DNA from: an archaeon
GTDB lineage: Archaea; Nanobdellota; Nanobdellia; Pacearchaeales; GW2011-AR1
Assembly: GCA_030699005.1 (NCBI GenBank)
Contig: JAUYLQ010000018.1
Span: 1-41,272 of the forward strand
Direction: 5' to 3'
DNA length: 41,272 bases
Made by a program: the position numbers and the translations under genes. Under the pieces are notes generated by a model that had not been told where the DNA came from, ran no database searches, and saw nothing but the letters and a program-made list of their open reading frames with translations. This document shows positions 28,741 through 37,421 of this stretch, piece by piece (the stretch's first letter is position 1; the number at the start of each line of letters is the position of its first letter).

Positions 28741-29666
28741 AAAAACTAAAAAATTGTCCATTATGTGGTTCCTCAAAAATTCATTTTTTATATAAAAATC
28801 AAGACAAGAATTTAGGGTCAAAAGGGAGTTTTAATCAGGATTTATGTGAAATTTGTAACTGCATTTTTTTGAATCCGCAGCCAGAAAAAAAAGAAGTTTT
28901 AGGGTTTTACCCAAAAGACAAATATTATTCTCTTCAAAGAATTGATAAGGGAAGTAAGGCAAATCTAAAAATTGAATTATGCAAAACTTATTTTGGAGGA
29001 GGAAATCAACTTAAAAAAATTCTCTTTTCTCCGATAAGTTTTCTTGCAAGAGGAGCCAAAATGAAAAAAGGTTTGAAAGTATTAGACATTGGTTCCGGTT
29101 CAGGTCAGTTTCTTTACGAAATGAAAAAATTTGGGTTAGATGTTTATGGCCTTGAGCCAGGGGAATTTAATCGGGATGAAACAAAAAAAGAAGGACTTAA
29201 AATAGAAAATAAACCACTTGAAAAAACAAAATACAAAAAAGAATCCTTTGACCTAATAACCTTGAACCATGTCCTTGAACACCTTGAAAATCCGGGTCTT
29301 GCCCTCTCTAAGATAAAATCTCTTTTAAAAAAAGATGGACTTTTTATAGTTGCAGTCCCAAATTCAAGAAGTCTTGCACATTTCCTTTTCCGTAAAAACT
29401 GGTATCAACTAGACACTCCTAGGCATTTAATAAATTATTCAGACAAAAATTTAAATAGGACTTTAAAGAAAAGCGGATTTAGGATTTTGAGGGTGCGGTA
29501 TAACTCAAGACCAAGCCAGTTCTCAGTTTCGTTTAGGTACCTCTTTGGTTTCAAAGGTAAAAGCATCGATAAAATTTTAGATGTAATTTTTCTTCCTTTA
29601 ACCTGGATTGTAAACGCTTTAAAACTCGGAGATCAGATTGAAATTTGGTGTGAAAAGGCACATTAA
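28737..29666 (+). CDS. Zinc-ribbon class I SAM methyltransferase
   Basis: A 309-residue protein. Cys7, Cys10 (NCPLCG) and Cys37, Cys40 (LCEIC) form an N-terminal zinc ribbon. A SAM-dependent domain follows, with motif I VLDIGSGSGQF near 103-113 and LDVYGLEPGEF after it. LITLNHVLEHLENP is motif IV of the UbiE/COQ5-like group. Sugar C- and O-methyltransferases in glycan loci often have this zinc plus SAM layout. Its 3' end overlaps the convergent GT2 gene by 4 nt. Confidence 0.88.
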   Translation: MKKLKNCPLCGSSKIHFLYKNQDKNLGSKGSFNQDLCEICNCIFLNPQPEKKEVLGFYPKDKYYSLQRIDKGSKANLKIELCKTYFGGGNQLKKILFSPISFLARGAKMKKGLKVLDIGSGSGQFLYEMKKFGLDVYGLEPGEFNRDETKKEGLKIENKPLEKTKYKKESFDLITLNHVLEHLENPGLALSKIKSLLKKDGLFIVAVPNSRSLAHFLFRKNWYQLDTPRHLINYSDKNLNRTLKKSGFRILRVRYNSRPSQFSVSFRYLFGFKGKSIDKILDVIFLPLTWIVNALKLGDQIEIWCEKAH

Positions 29667-30613
29667 AAAATTTTCTCCCTCAAAAACTTGATAAAACTCT
29701 TAGGAAAAAAACTTAAGATGTAATAAATGGCATAATGCTTGTTTAGTCCATAAATTTTGAAGTAATCTTTTATTTCTCTTCGAACATTTTCCATTTGGTT
29801 GTCTTGGAATTTGGCGAGGATTCTTGCCCCTAAATATAACTTTCTAAAATCCTGTTTTTCCTTTTTCCATGAAAAAGGATTAAAATTTTCATAATCCTCT
29901 TTTCCATATTTTTTTCTTTGAAGATAAAATTCTTTTGCCTTATCAAAAAAAGCTCTTTGATTAGGCCTTGTGGCCATAAGAGAACCTCTTCTAATGCGAT
30001 ATTTCATAAGGATGTCTGGCAAATTGGTCATTATCTTTTTTTCAGTTAAAAGTCTTAAGTATAGATCATAATCCTCAGAGATAATGAATTTTTCTCTATA
30101 GAATAATTCTTTTAGGTTGTAGTACATTATAGAAGAGTGGATAAAAGGATTTGATTTCATAAGTTTTTTTCTTATTTTTTTGGGATTGTTAAATTTTTTA
30201 AAAACTCCAATTTTCTCCCCCCCTTCCCCGATTATCTCCGCAGAACTCCCGACCAAAAAAATTTTTGGATGTTTTTCAAGATATTCGTACTGGACTTTGA
30301 GCTTATTTGGAAGGTATATGTCATCCGCATCAATTTTGCAAATATATTTTCCTCGGGCAAATTTAAGCCCTTCGTTTGCCGAGCCGACTGCGTCAGGATC
30401 TTTTCGAATTTTGAGAATAAACCTTTTGTCTTTTTTGGAATATTCTTTTAAAATTTTTAAGGAAGAGTCTGTCGAACCATTCTCAACAATAATCAGCTCA
30501 AAATCTTTGAATGTTTGGTTTCTTATGGAATCCAAGGTGTCTTCTAGAAATTTTTCCATATTGTAAACTGGAACAACAAGGGAGATCTTCGGGATATCTT
30601 TTTTTTTGGCCAT
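29663..30613 (-). CDS. GT2 family glycosyltransferase
   Basis: A 316-residue GT-A enzyme with SLVVPVYNMEKFLEDTLDSI, the LIIVENGSTDSS turn, and metal-binding Asp95-Ala-Asp97-Asp98 in CKIDADDIY. LPNKLKVQYEYLEKHP follows. The LKELFYREKFIISEDYDLYLRLL segment holds the ED motif that would supply the catalytic base. The C-terminus is basic and hydrophobic. It opens a run of minus-strand genes with the methyltransferase and ThDP enzyme upstream of it. Confidence 0.9.
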   Translation of the reverse strand: MAKKKDIPKISLVVPVYNMEKFLEDTLDSIRNQTFKDFELIIVENGSTDSSLKILKEYSKKDKRFILKIRKDPDAVGSANEGLKFARGKYICKIDADDIYLPNKLKVQYEYLEKHPKIFLVGSSAEIIGEGGEKIGVFKKFNNPKKIRKKLMKSNPFIHSSIMYYNLKELFYREKFIISEDYDLYLRLLTEKKIMTNLPDILMKYRIRRGSLMATRPNQRAFFDKAKEFYLQRKKYGKEDYENFNPFSWKKEKQDFRKLYLGARILAKFQDNQMENVRREIKDYFKIYGLNKHYAIYYILSFFPKSFIKFLREKIF

Positions 30614-30643
30614 GATTATAAGGGAAAGGCATTCTTTTTAAAA

Positions 30644-31594
30644 TTATTTAAACAAGTAGGAACTTCCATGGAGGTTCTTGATTGGGATTATTTTTAGAGA
30701 ATTTTTCTTTGCATAATCAATTATAGGGGATGCATTGAAATTTTCATCAATTTTATTCTGAATGGCCAATAACTGGTTTTTTGATCCAAACCATTTATTT
30801 TTTATTACATAATTTTGGGAATATTCTGAACTCTCATTCAAAGCCCAGGTAGAAATGAATAAATCTGCGTGTAGTTTAATTTTTTCCAAGAAACAAATTG
30901 GAAGGATATTTATCTTGCCTTCTTCTATTTTGTCTTTTATAGAGGCTATAAAATTAATCTTCTTTTCTCCAAAAACCGAACTTAAGTAAACCCATTGTAT
31001 GCAACTGAATGTAGGCAAATCGATTATTGTGTAAGTTTGGAAAGGATTGAATTTTTTAAAAATTCTTGCCAAATTGCCGTACCCCCCGCCCCATTCAACG
31101 ACTCTTTTCACTTTGCCAAAGTTAACTTTAGATGCCTCCGAATAGAATATCAGGTGATAGAGTTGATGGATTGTATTGTGGGATGTTCTATATTTGTTAT
31201 TTGAAAGAATGGGGTTTCCAATGTTCTCTTCCTCGAGTAGGTATTTTAGTTTTCCTTCGGAGATTTTCTCCTCTAAGAATCTTATCTCATTTCTCATCAA
31301 TTTACCTTCTTTTGTTGTAAACATGGTTTCTCTAATCACGGGATTGCGTAAAAAAGAAAAACCTGAATCTAAGAAAGTTTCCTTCATTCTTTGGTAATCT
31401 TTTTTCCATAGTGGCTGTATGAATTTGTCTAATTTTTCAGTCTCAAGATTCTTTTCAAATCTTTTGAATAAATGAATATTTTTTGCAAAATTTTTTTCTT
31501 GATAGCGTTTATATCTCCTTAAATAATTTCTGGATTTTTCTGTTCTTAAATCTCTAAGTTTTTCATAAAAGGAGTAGAGTGTTTTTTTTAACAT
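30644..31594 (-). CDS. Putative sugar O-methyltransferase
   Basis: A 316-residue protein resembling the putative sugar O-methyltransferases of O-antigen and surface glycan loci. A helical basic N-terminal part leads to a SAM-binding motif RVVEWGGGYGNLARIFKK, then TIIDLPTFSCIQWVYLSS and DLFISTWALNESSEYSQNY. The opening Asp/Glu-Gly-rich loop is WGGGYG rather than the classic DxGxGxG. It is separated by 2 nt from the ThDP enzyme upstream and is likely co-transcribed with it. Confidence 0.75.
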   Translation of the reverse strand: MLKKTLYSFYEKLRDLRTEKSRNYLRRYKRYQEKNFAKNIHLFKRFEKNLETEKLDKFIQPLWKKDYQRMKETFLDSGFSFLRNPVIRETMFTTKEGKLMRNEIRFLEEKISEGKLKYLLEEENIGNPILSNNKYRTSHNTIHQLYHLIFYSEASKVNFGKVKRVVEWGGGYGNLARIFKKFNPFQTYTIIDLPTFSCIQWVYLSSVFGEKKINFIASIKDKIEEGKINILPICFLEKIKLHADLFISTWALNESSEYSQNYVIKNKWFGSKNQLLAIQNKIDENFNASPIIDYAKKNSLKIIPIKNLHGSSYLFK

Positions 31595-31596
31595 TT

Positions 31597-33375
31597 TTAT
31601 TTTTTGTCAGCAAGAAGGGGAATAATCATTTCCTTTTTAAACTCTTCACGATCTAGAAAAGGTGCAGGGTCTTCAATTGGTCTCCCATATTCTAATTTTG
31701 GTCTTATTTTTTCTCCTTTTTTAAGTTCAACGCTGCAAAGAATGGGACCTTTACTGTAACCTAAAATTTCTCTTACCTTTTTTGGCATCTCATAATGGCT
31801 GTTAATTTGAGTTGCAGGAATTCCAAATGAATTTGCAACAGACATCAAGTCGGATTCTCCAAGACCCCCTTCATAGGAGGTTGCTTTGTATCTTGATCCA
31901 AAGAGAGTATCCTGGAACTGTTTTATAATCCCGTATTCATGGTTGTTTATCAAGAATATTTTTATGGGGAGGTTATGTCTCACAATTGTTTCTAGTTCAT
32001 TTATGTTCATCTTTATCCCCCCGTCCCCTATTATACATGTTACGGGACCATTGTTTGATGCAATTGATGCACCGATACTCGCGGGCAATGAATACCCCAT
32101 CGGAGAATTCCCAAAAGCCGAAAAAAGCTTCTGATTCTCCTTGACCTTCCAGCTTTGCATAGTCCAAGTAAGATTGCTTCCGGCGTCAGTAATTATTATG
32201 TCTCCCTCTTTTGATTCTTTTGAAAGAGATTCCATAAAAACATATGGATTTACTTTTTCTGTTTGATGAAAGTATTCGGGCTTGCAGATTGGAAATTTTC
32301 CCTTCCATTCATTTATTTTACTTTTCCATTTTGTTAAGTCTTTAGTTTTTACAAAATCTAATTTCTCAGAGAAAGCATCAATAAAATCCTTAAGGTCATA
32401 ATTTATGTCCACATCTATTTTTACCCCTCTTTCTTTGTATAATTCTCCAGAATCAATGTCGACAACCACTTTTTTTGCTCCTCTTGCAAAAGTTTCCGGT
32501 CTTCCGCCAGTTTCCCTTGTATCAAGTCTTGCTCCAAGACTTATCAATAAGTCCGAGTTTTGGACTGTAAAATTTCCGGCCCTGTTATGGGATACTCCAA
32601 ATCCTTCTACAAAGAGTGGGTGGTTATAAGGTAGAACATCCATTGCTCCCCATGTTTGAAGTACCGGAATCCCAAGTTTTTCCACCAAGTCTTTTGTTCT
32701 TTTTTGAGTTTTTCCAAGCTTGACCCCTGCTCCAAGAATGAGAACGGGTCTTTCTGATTCTTTGATCAATTCAATTGTCTGTTCAATTTTTCTTGAAAGG
32801 AGTTGATAATCTACCTCTTTTTTTTCTGGATAGTATCCCGGCAATTCTTCAGGATTTATGTCTGTTCTCTGAACATCCATTGGAAGGTCAAGAAGCACAG
32901 GTCCAGGCCTTCCCGATTTTGCAAGATATATCGCTTTTTCCAGTTCATATTTAATTGAGTTTGGATTTTTAACCTGCTTTGAATATTTTGTTATGGGTTT
33001 TACTATGCTTGCAATATCAGTTTCTTGGAATCCAACCTGCCGTGGACCCCCTCTCCATGTTAGTTCATGGGTTGGAACTTGCCCTGTAATGTAAAGAGTG
33101 GGAATTGAATCAAAATAGGCACATCCAATACCCGTTATTAAATTCGTTGCTCCAGGACCACTAGTCGCAATTGCAACTCCAAGGTTTTCCGTTACTCTAG
33201 AATATGCCTCTGCGGCAATTGCGGCTCCTTGTTCATGCGTGGTACATATAAATTCCAAATTTTCCTTTTTATCAAAAGCGTCAATAACAGGTGCAATAAC
33301 GCCCCCATTAATTAGAAAAGCATGTTTGACTCCTTCTTCTTTTAAATGGTTTACAATATATTTTGCAGCTTCCAT
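31597..33375 (-). CDS. Acetolactate synthase-like ThDP enzyme
   Basis: A 592-residue three-domain ThDP enzyme. Glu48 in TTHEQGAAIAAE is the ThDP-activating glutamate, and GPGATNLITGI and RQVGFQETDI follow. The middle domain has VLILGAGVKLG. The C-terminal ThDP/Mg motif runs GDG (450-452) to NN (477-478). It resembles acetohydroxyacid synthase large subunits but sits among sugar genes without a regulatory subunit. A precedent is YerE, which adds a two-carbon unit from pyruvate to a keto-sugar to make a branched sugar; a similar role here is inference. Confidence 0.88.
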   Translation of the reverse strand: MEAAKYIVNHLKEEGVKHAFLINGGVIAPVIDAFDKKENLEFICTTHEQGAAIAAEAYSRVTENLGVAIATSGPGATNLITGIGCAYFDSIPTLYITGQVPTHELTWRGGPRQVGFQETDIASIVKPITKYSKQVKNPNSIKYELEKAIYLAKSGRPGPVLLDLPMDVQRTDINPEELPGYYPEKKEVDYQLLSRKIEQTIELIKESERPVLILGAGVKLGKTQKRTKDLVEKLGIPVLQTWGAMDVLPYNHPLFVEGFGVSHNRAGNFTVQNSDLLISLGARLDTRETGGRPETFARGAKKVVVDIDSGELYKERGVKIDVDINYDLKDFIDAFSEKLDFVKTKDLTKWKSKINEWKGKFPICKPEYFHQTEKVNPYVFMESLSKESKEGDIIITDAGSNLTWTMQSWKVKENQKLFSAFGNSPMGYSLPASIGASIASNNGPVTCIIGDGGIKMNINELETIVRHNLPIKIFLINNHEYGIIKQFQDTLFGSRYKATSYEGGLGESDLMSVANSFGIPATQINSHYEMPKKVREILGYSKGPILCSVELKKGEKIRPKLEYGRPIEDPAPFLDREEFKKEMIIPLLADKK

Positions 33376-33449
33376 TTTTTTAGTTGGAACATTTGATTTA
33401 AAAAGATTTATGTGAAAAATATCTAAAAATAAAGTAAAGCCCAGTAAAA

Positions 33450-33457
33450 TTTAAAAA
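33450..33457 (+). promoter_or_regulatory. TATA box of the SDR gene at 33479
   Basis: TTTAAAAA lies 29 nt before ATG 33479. Confidence 0.45.
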
Positions 33458-33478
33458 CAAGCATTAAGCTAAATTTGT

Positions 33479-34417
33479 ATGGATTTGAATGGGAAAAGAA
33501 TTTTAGTAACGGGTGCAAATAGTTTTTTAGGAAAGTCTTTAGTTCCATCCCTTAAGGATAGGGATTTAGAGGTTATTACATTCGGGTCAAAAGAATACAA
33601 TTTAAAAAAAGAGGAAGAAGTTAAAAGTCTTTTTGAAAATGTAAGGCCGGAGGTAGTCATTCATATGGCGGTAGATAATGGGGGAATTGAATACACCAAA
33701 AATAACTGTGGGAGTATTTTTTATAATAATCTCATTATGAACACTCTTGTCCAGGAATATTCGAAGAGTTGCGGTGTTGAAAAATTTATAGGAATCGGGA
33801 CGGCTGCTTCTTATCCTAAAGACGCAAAATCCCCCCTTAAAGAGGACTATTTATGGAATGGGCTTCCTGACGAGATTCATTCTTCCATAGGAGTATCCAA
33901 GAGGATAATGCTCTTTCAGTCTAAAATTTATAGGGAGCAGTATGGGTTTAACTCAATTAATTTACTCCTTCCAAACTTATACGGCCCAGATTATTCCATG
34001 GATGCAAAATCAATGAGAATTATCCCACTCTTAATAAAAAAGATTTTTGAAGGGAAGAAAGAAGGAAAGAATGAGATAATGCTTTCAGGAACTCCTGATT
34101 CTTTTATGGAATTTCTCTATGTAGAAGACTGTTCTGAGGCAGTTATAAAAGCAACAGAATTATATGGCAAATCAGATCCAGTTAATATAGGAAGTGGAAA
34201 AGATGCAAAAATAAGGAATTTAGCGGAAAAGGTTAAAGAAGTGGTGGGTTTTCATGGAGAAATTATTTGGAAGTCTCCTAATTATGTAGATGAAAGACCG
34301 AGAAGAGTTATGGATGTTTCAAAAGCGGAAAAAGAGTTTGGATTTAAGGCAATGACCAGTCTAGATGAGGGTTTAAGGAAAACTGTTGAGTGGTATTCTA
34401 AAAACTTTTATAAATAA
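33479..34417 (+). CDS. GDP-fucose-synthase-like SDR with altered active site
   Basis: A 312-residue extended SDR whose closest look is GDP-L-fucose synthase and related epimerases, with VVIHMAVDNGG, INLLLPNLYGPDY, FLYVEDC and the late VNIGSGK motif. Two key positions are changed: the middle glycine of the GxxGxxG motif is Ser15 (GANSFLG), and the catalytic Tyr of YxxxK is Ile137 (SSIGVSK, Lys141 kept). Codons are clear in the sequence. It may be an inactive or repurposed member; another Tyr could substitute. It is divergent from the ThDP gene. Confidence 0.82.
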   Translation: MDLNGKRILVTGANSFLGKSLVPSLKDRDLEVITFGSKEYNLKKEEEVKSLFENVRPEVVIHMAVDNGGIEYTKNNCGSIFYNNLIMNTLVQEYSKSCGVEKFIGIGTAASYPKDAKSPLKEDYLWNGLPDEIHSSIGVSKRIMLFQSKIYREQYGFNSINLLLPNLYGPDYSMDAKSMRIIPLLIKKIFEGKKEGKNEIMLSGTPDSFMEFLYVEDCSEAVIKATELYGKSDPVNIGSGKDAKIRNLAEKVKEVVGFHGEIIWKSPNYVDERPRRVMDVSKAEKEFGFKAMTSLDEGLRKTVEWYSKNFYK

Positions 34418-34430
34418 AAAATTTATTTTT

Positions 34431-35504
34431 CTACTTTTTATTTACCAAGATTTCATCCTCGGCCCATTTAATAAATCTTTTTATCCCAAAAACAAGGTTT
34501 ACTTTTGGATTATAATGCAAAATGTTTCTACTTTTTGTCAAGTCCGGACATCTTCTGCTTGGGTCAGATTTGTTTCCATAAACGCCCATTTTATCTTCTT
34601 TGTATTCAACTGACGAATTTTTATTTCCAACTAATCCCAAAACAAGATCTCCCAAATGTTTCATTTTAATTTCCTGGTCATCGTTTCCTATATTGAATAT
34701 TCTCTCGCTTTCCGAAGAAAGCAATGCTTTAATCCAACCTGACGTGGCATCAGAGATATAGCAAAAAGTTCTTGTTTGGTCTCCATCCCCATACATAGTT
34801 ATTTTTTCTCCATTTATCGCAGAAGAAACGAAATTAGGAATGACTCTCCCATCATCAAGCCTCATCCCAGGACCATACACATTAAAAGGTCTGACTATTT
34901 TTATTGGAATATTGTGGATGTCTCCATAATTCACACAAAGGGTCTCACCTATTCTTTTTGGTTCATCATAACATGATCTTGGACCATTGCACGAAACATT
35001 TCCTCTGTATTCCTCAGGTGTTGGAATAAATTTTGAATCAGGATCTCCATAAACTTCACTTGAACTAAAAAACAGAAAATTTTTCACATTTTTTTCTTTA
35101 GCAATCTCAAGAAGATTTCTTGTTCCAAGGAAACCCGCGTTAATCGTCTCTAATCTGAATTTATTGTAAAATTTTGGAGAGGCCAGACTTGCTGCATGTA
35201 TTATATAATCCACATCCCCCTCCAGAATGAATTCTTTTGAAATGTCTTGTTTTATCACTGATATGTTTTCATTTTCTTCAATTTTTCTTTCAAGACCTGT
35301 TATAAAGTTGTCAGCAACGATTACTTTGCAAGGTTTTTCAAGGGAGTTTTTATTAAGATAATCCAAGGTAGAAACAAGGTATTTCCCCAAAAATCCTGCT
35401 CCCCCCGCAATAAAAATCGTTTCCCCATTAAGCTTGTGAGAAATATCTCTGATTTCGTTAGATATTTCTTCAAGATCCTCCGAAATAATTTTGTGACTCC
35501 CCAT
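34431..35504 (-). CDS. UDP-glucuronate decarboxylase-like SDR
   Basis: A 357-residue extended SDR. A 27-residue helical extension precedes GGAGFLG (Gly34-Gly40). Catalytic Tyr179-xxx-Lys183 lies in RSCYDEPKR, which matches UDP-xylose synthases (RxCYDExKR). VYGPGMRLDDGRVIPNFV and DQTRTFCYISDAT match too. It could decarboxylate or dehydrate a nucleotide sugar. It has a close paralogue at 38982-40025 with the same extension. Confidence 0.88.
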   Translation of the reverse strand: MGSHKIISEDLEEISNEIRDISHKLNGETIFIAGGAGFLGKYLVSTLDYLNKNSLEKPCKVIVADNFITGLERKIEENENISVIKQDISKEFILEGDVDYIIHAASLASPKFYNKFRLETINAGFLGTRNLLEIAKEKNVKNFLFFSSSEVYGDPDSKFIPTPEEYRGNVSCNGPRSCYDEPKRIGETLCVNYGDIHNIPIKIVRPFNVYGPGMRLDDGRVIPNFVSSAINGEKITMYGDGDQTRTFCYISDATSGWIKALLSSESERIFNIGNDDQEIKMKHLGDLVLGLVGNKNSSVEYKEDKMGVYGNKSDPSRRCPDLTKSRNILHYNPKVNLVFGIKRFIKWAEDEILVNKK

Positions 35505-35574
35505 TTTAAAATCCTTTATGGTTTTCTAGGGCTGCTTATTTAAAAAGATTGTTGTTAAAAAAACAGTGAATTTT

Positions 35575-36357
35575 TTATTTACTTAGAAAGATCATTCTAC
35601 TATAAATGTCGGGGTCTTCACAAACAAAATCAGCAAGATTGCTAAAATGACAGAATAACCCCCCTTCTCTCAGCATAATTCTGGATAATCCATCCTCTCT
35701 TGTTCGAAATTTCAGCGGACCTTCGTCTCTTTTTAATTCCTCAAGAAGAGGCAATCCTCTTTCATCAAAAGTTTTAAATTTTTTCCCATCATATTTTATG
35801 GAAAGCCGATCATCTTCAATTATCTTAAAATTTGATCCGGGAGTAATCTTCACCCCATATTCAGGTTCACTTTTATCAGAGAAGGTATAAAATCCTTGAA
35901 TTATGAAGGGGAAATTTGCATGTCCATTTTCTTCTTCTGCCAATTCAACCATTTTTACCCATAAATTATGGTTTCTAAGGTAAGAAGGTGGATTTCCTTG
36001 GACAACTAAAGCATTAAAATCGGTTGTATATTTATTCCCAAGGAGGTTGTAGATTTTCCCTTTTGAATTATCCTCTGGGACAGCAATCCTTAATTCGGAA
36101 TCTTTTAATAACCTATTAATTTGCCCAGTTCTTAACGGATTTGAACCTCGGATTTCGCCTGAATAGAAGTCTATGAACCCCAAATTAAATTGTCCGAAAA
36201 ACTTATCATCTTCTCGAATATTTTCATAAATCTCTTTTGAATTTTCAAAATTTGAAATAATTGAGGACTTTTTTAAAATAAAATCTATTCCCATTTCTTC
36301 TTCGAGATTGAATCTCTTTAAAAAGATTGTTATAAGGGGGGTGATATATCTAATCAA
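35575..36357 (-). CDS. Hypothetical protein of the glycan locus
   Basis: I do not recognise a family in this 260-residue protein. It is soluble, with no signal or membrane segment; the C-terminus reads SRIMLREGGLFCHFSNLADF. A later in-frame Met (MGIDFILKKS) is another start candidate. Its start overlaps the end of the GT10 gene by 8 nt, so its function probably relates to glycan assembly. Conserved-looking stretches are LLGNKYTTDFNALVVQGNPPSY and EENGHANFPFIIQGFY. Confidence 0.65.
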   Translation of the reverse strand: MIRYITPLITIFLKRFNLEEEMGIDFILKKSSIISNFENSKEIYENIREDDKFFGQFNLGFIDFYSGEIRGSNPLRTGQINRLLKDSELRIAVPEDNSKGKIYNLLGNKYTTDFNALVVQGNPPSYLRNHNLWVKMVELAEEENGHANFPFIIQGFYTFSDKSEPEYGVKITPGSNFKIIEDDRLSIKYDGKKFKTFDERGLPLLEELKRDEGPLKFRTREDGLSRIMLREGGLFCHFSNLADFVCEDPDIYSRMIFLSK

Positions 36358-37357
36358 AAATCTTTTTTAATCTTTTAAAGAATCTGTTATTATCAAAATC
36401 TTTTGGCATTTTACTATCTTTGTACCAAGGAGCCCTTAAAATTTCCTTATAAAGATTTTCATCCTGGTCTACTTTTATTATATACTTGATAAAATCTTTC
36501 ATGTTTCCAAAATCCTGGAAATTGATAAAACTCTTTGTATTAAAATCTTTATTCACATCTTTATGTCCTACATAGAGGGGTATGCTGTTTACAAGCATCG
36601 GATGAGTCAGTTTTTCAGTAGTCCACCCCGGGGCCGAAAAGTTCTCAAAAGCTATCGTGAATTTATACCTTCTCAAAAAATCAAGTTTGGTTAAAACCCA
36701 GTTTTCAGATCTTCTTGATTCTCTTGCATTTTTTGCTTTTATGGGAGACATATTTGTCATACATCTCCCGGGAGCATCTATTTTTTTATATTTGCTAAGC
36801 TCCTTAAAAAAATTGTTTCTTGCGGGAATATCTTGAGAATAAATGAAATTGCAAAACTTTGTTTTTTCTTTTTTTATTTTTTTAAAGTCAATTTTCTTTT
36901 CTTCAGGAGGAAATCCAAAATTAGGTAATTGATAATCGGTAATTCTGTTTGACATTCTCATATATCTTGGATTTTTAATTTCTTCTTCAAAATGTAGGCC
37001 AAATGCCCAATCACATTCTTTCATATTTGGTTTTCCATATTCGAGTCCGACAAAAATTTTTTTATAATTTCCTGGAGGTAGGGGAAGTTTTCCTTTTATG
37101 GAGAAATTAACAATTTTTGAATAGGATTTCCTTAAAGCACCATATAATCTGGGAGAGATTCTTTTGATCAAATCTCCTTCTTTTGAAACATCGTGTTTAA
37201 TATTTTTTTCAGGATAAATAGAATAGAATAAATAATCCGGCTTTTCGCTTATTATAACTTTATAAAATTTTCTTAAAGAATTCGTAAAAAGATTATCTTC
37301 AGGATTAAATACATCTCCAAAGTACTTGAAGTTTATCTTTATTACTTTTTTATACAT
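36350..37357 (-). CDS. GT10 family fucosyltransferase-like protein
   Basis: A 335-residue protein with the C-terminal hallmark of GT10 alpha-1,3/4-fucosyltransferases: AFENFSAPGWTTEKL (Phe237, Glu238, Asn239; Thr247-Glu248-Lys249) followed by NSIPLYVGHKDV and SFINFQDFGNMKDFIKYI. These residues bind GDP-fucose. The N-terminal acceptor half is diverged, as usual. GDP-fucose or a related GDP-sugar could be supplied by the SDR enzymes of this locus. Family assignment is good; acceptor and exact donor are unknown. Confidence 0.82.
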   Translation of the reverse strand: MYKKVIKINFKYFGDVFNPEDNLFTNSLRKFYKVIISEKPDYLFYSIYPEKNIKHDVSKEGDLIKRISPRLYGALRKSYSKIVNFSIKGKLPLPPGNYKKIFVGLEYGKPNMKECDWAFGLHFEEEIKNPRYMRMSNRITDYQLPNFGFPPEEKKIDFKKIKKEKTKFCNFIYSQDIPARNNFFKELSKYKKIDAPGRCMTNMSPIKAKNARESRRSENWVLTKLDFLRRYKFTIAFENFSAPGWTTEKLTHPMLVNSIPLYVGHKDVNKDFNTKSFINFQDFGNMKDFIKYIIKVDQDENLYKEILRAPWYKDSKMPKDFDNNRFFKRLKKIFD

Positions 37358-37421
37358 AAAAGTCTTTGTAAAAGAGAATTTATTAATTTTGCTTATTTTT
37401 AAAAATAAAATAATCTTCAGT

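Noticed and set aside
30180..30566. 128-codon plus-strand frame inside the GT2 gene at 29663-30613
   Set aside because: It is fully antisense to a clear glycosyltransferase and lacks start signals; it is a shadow of that gene.
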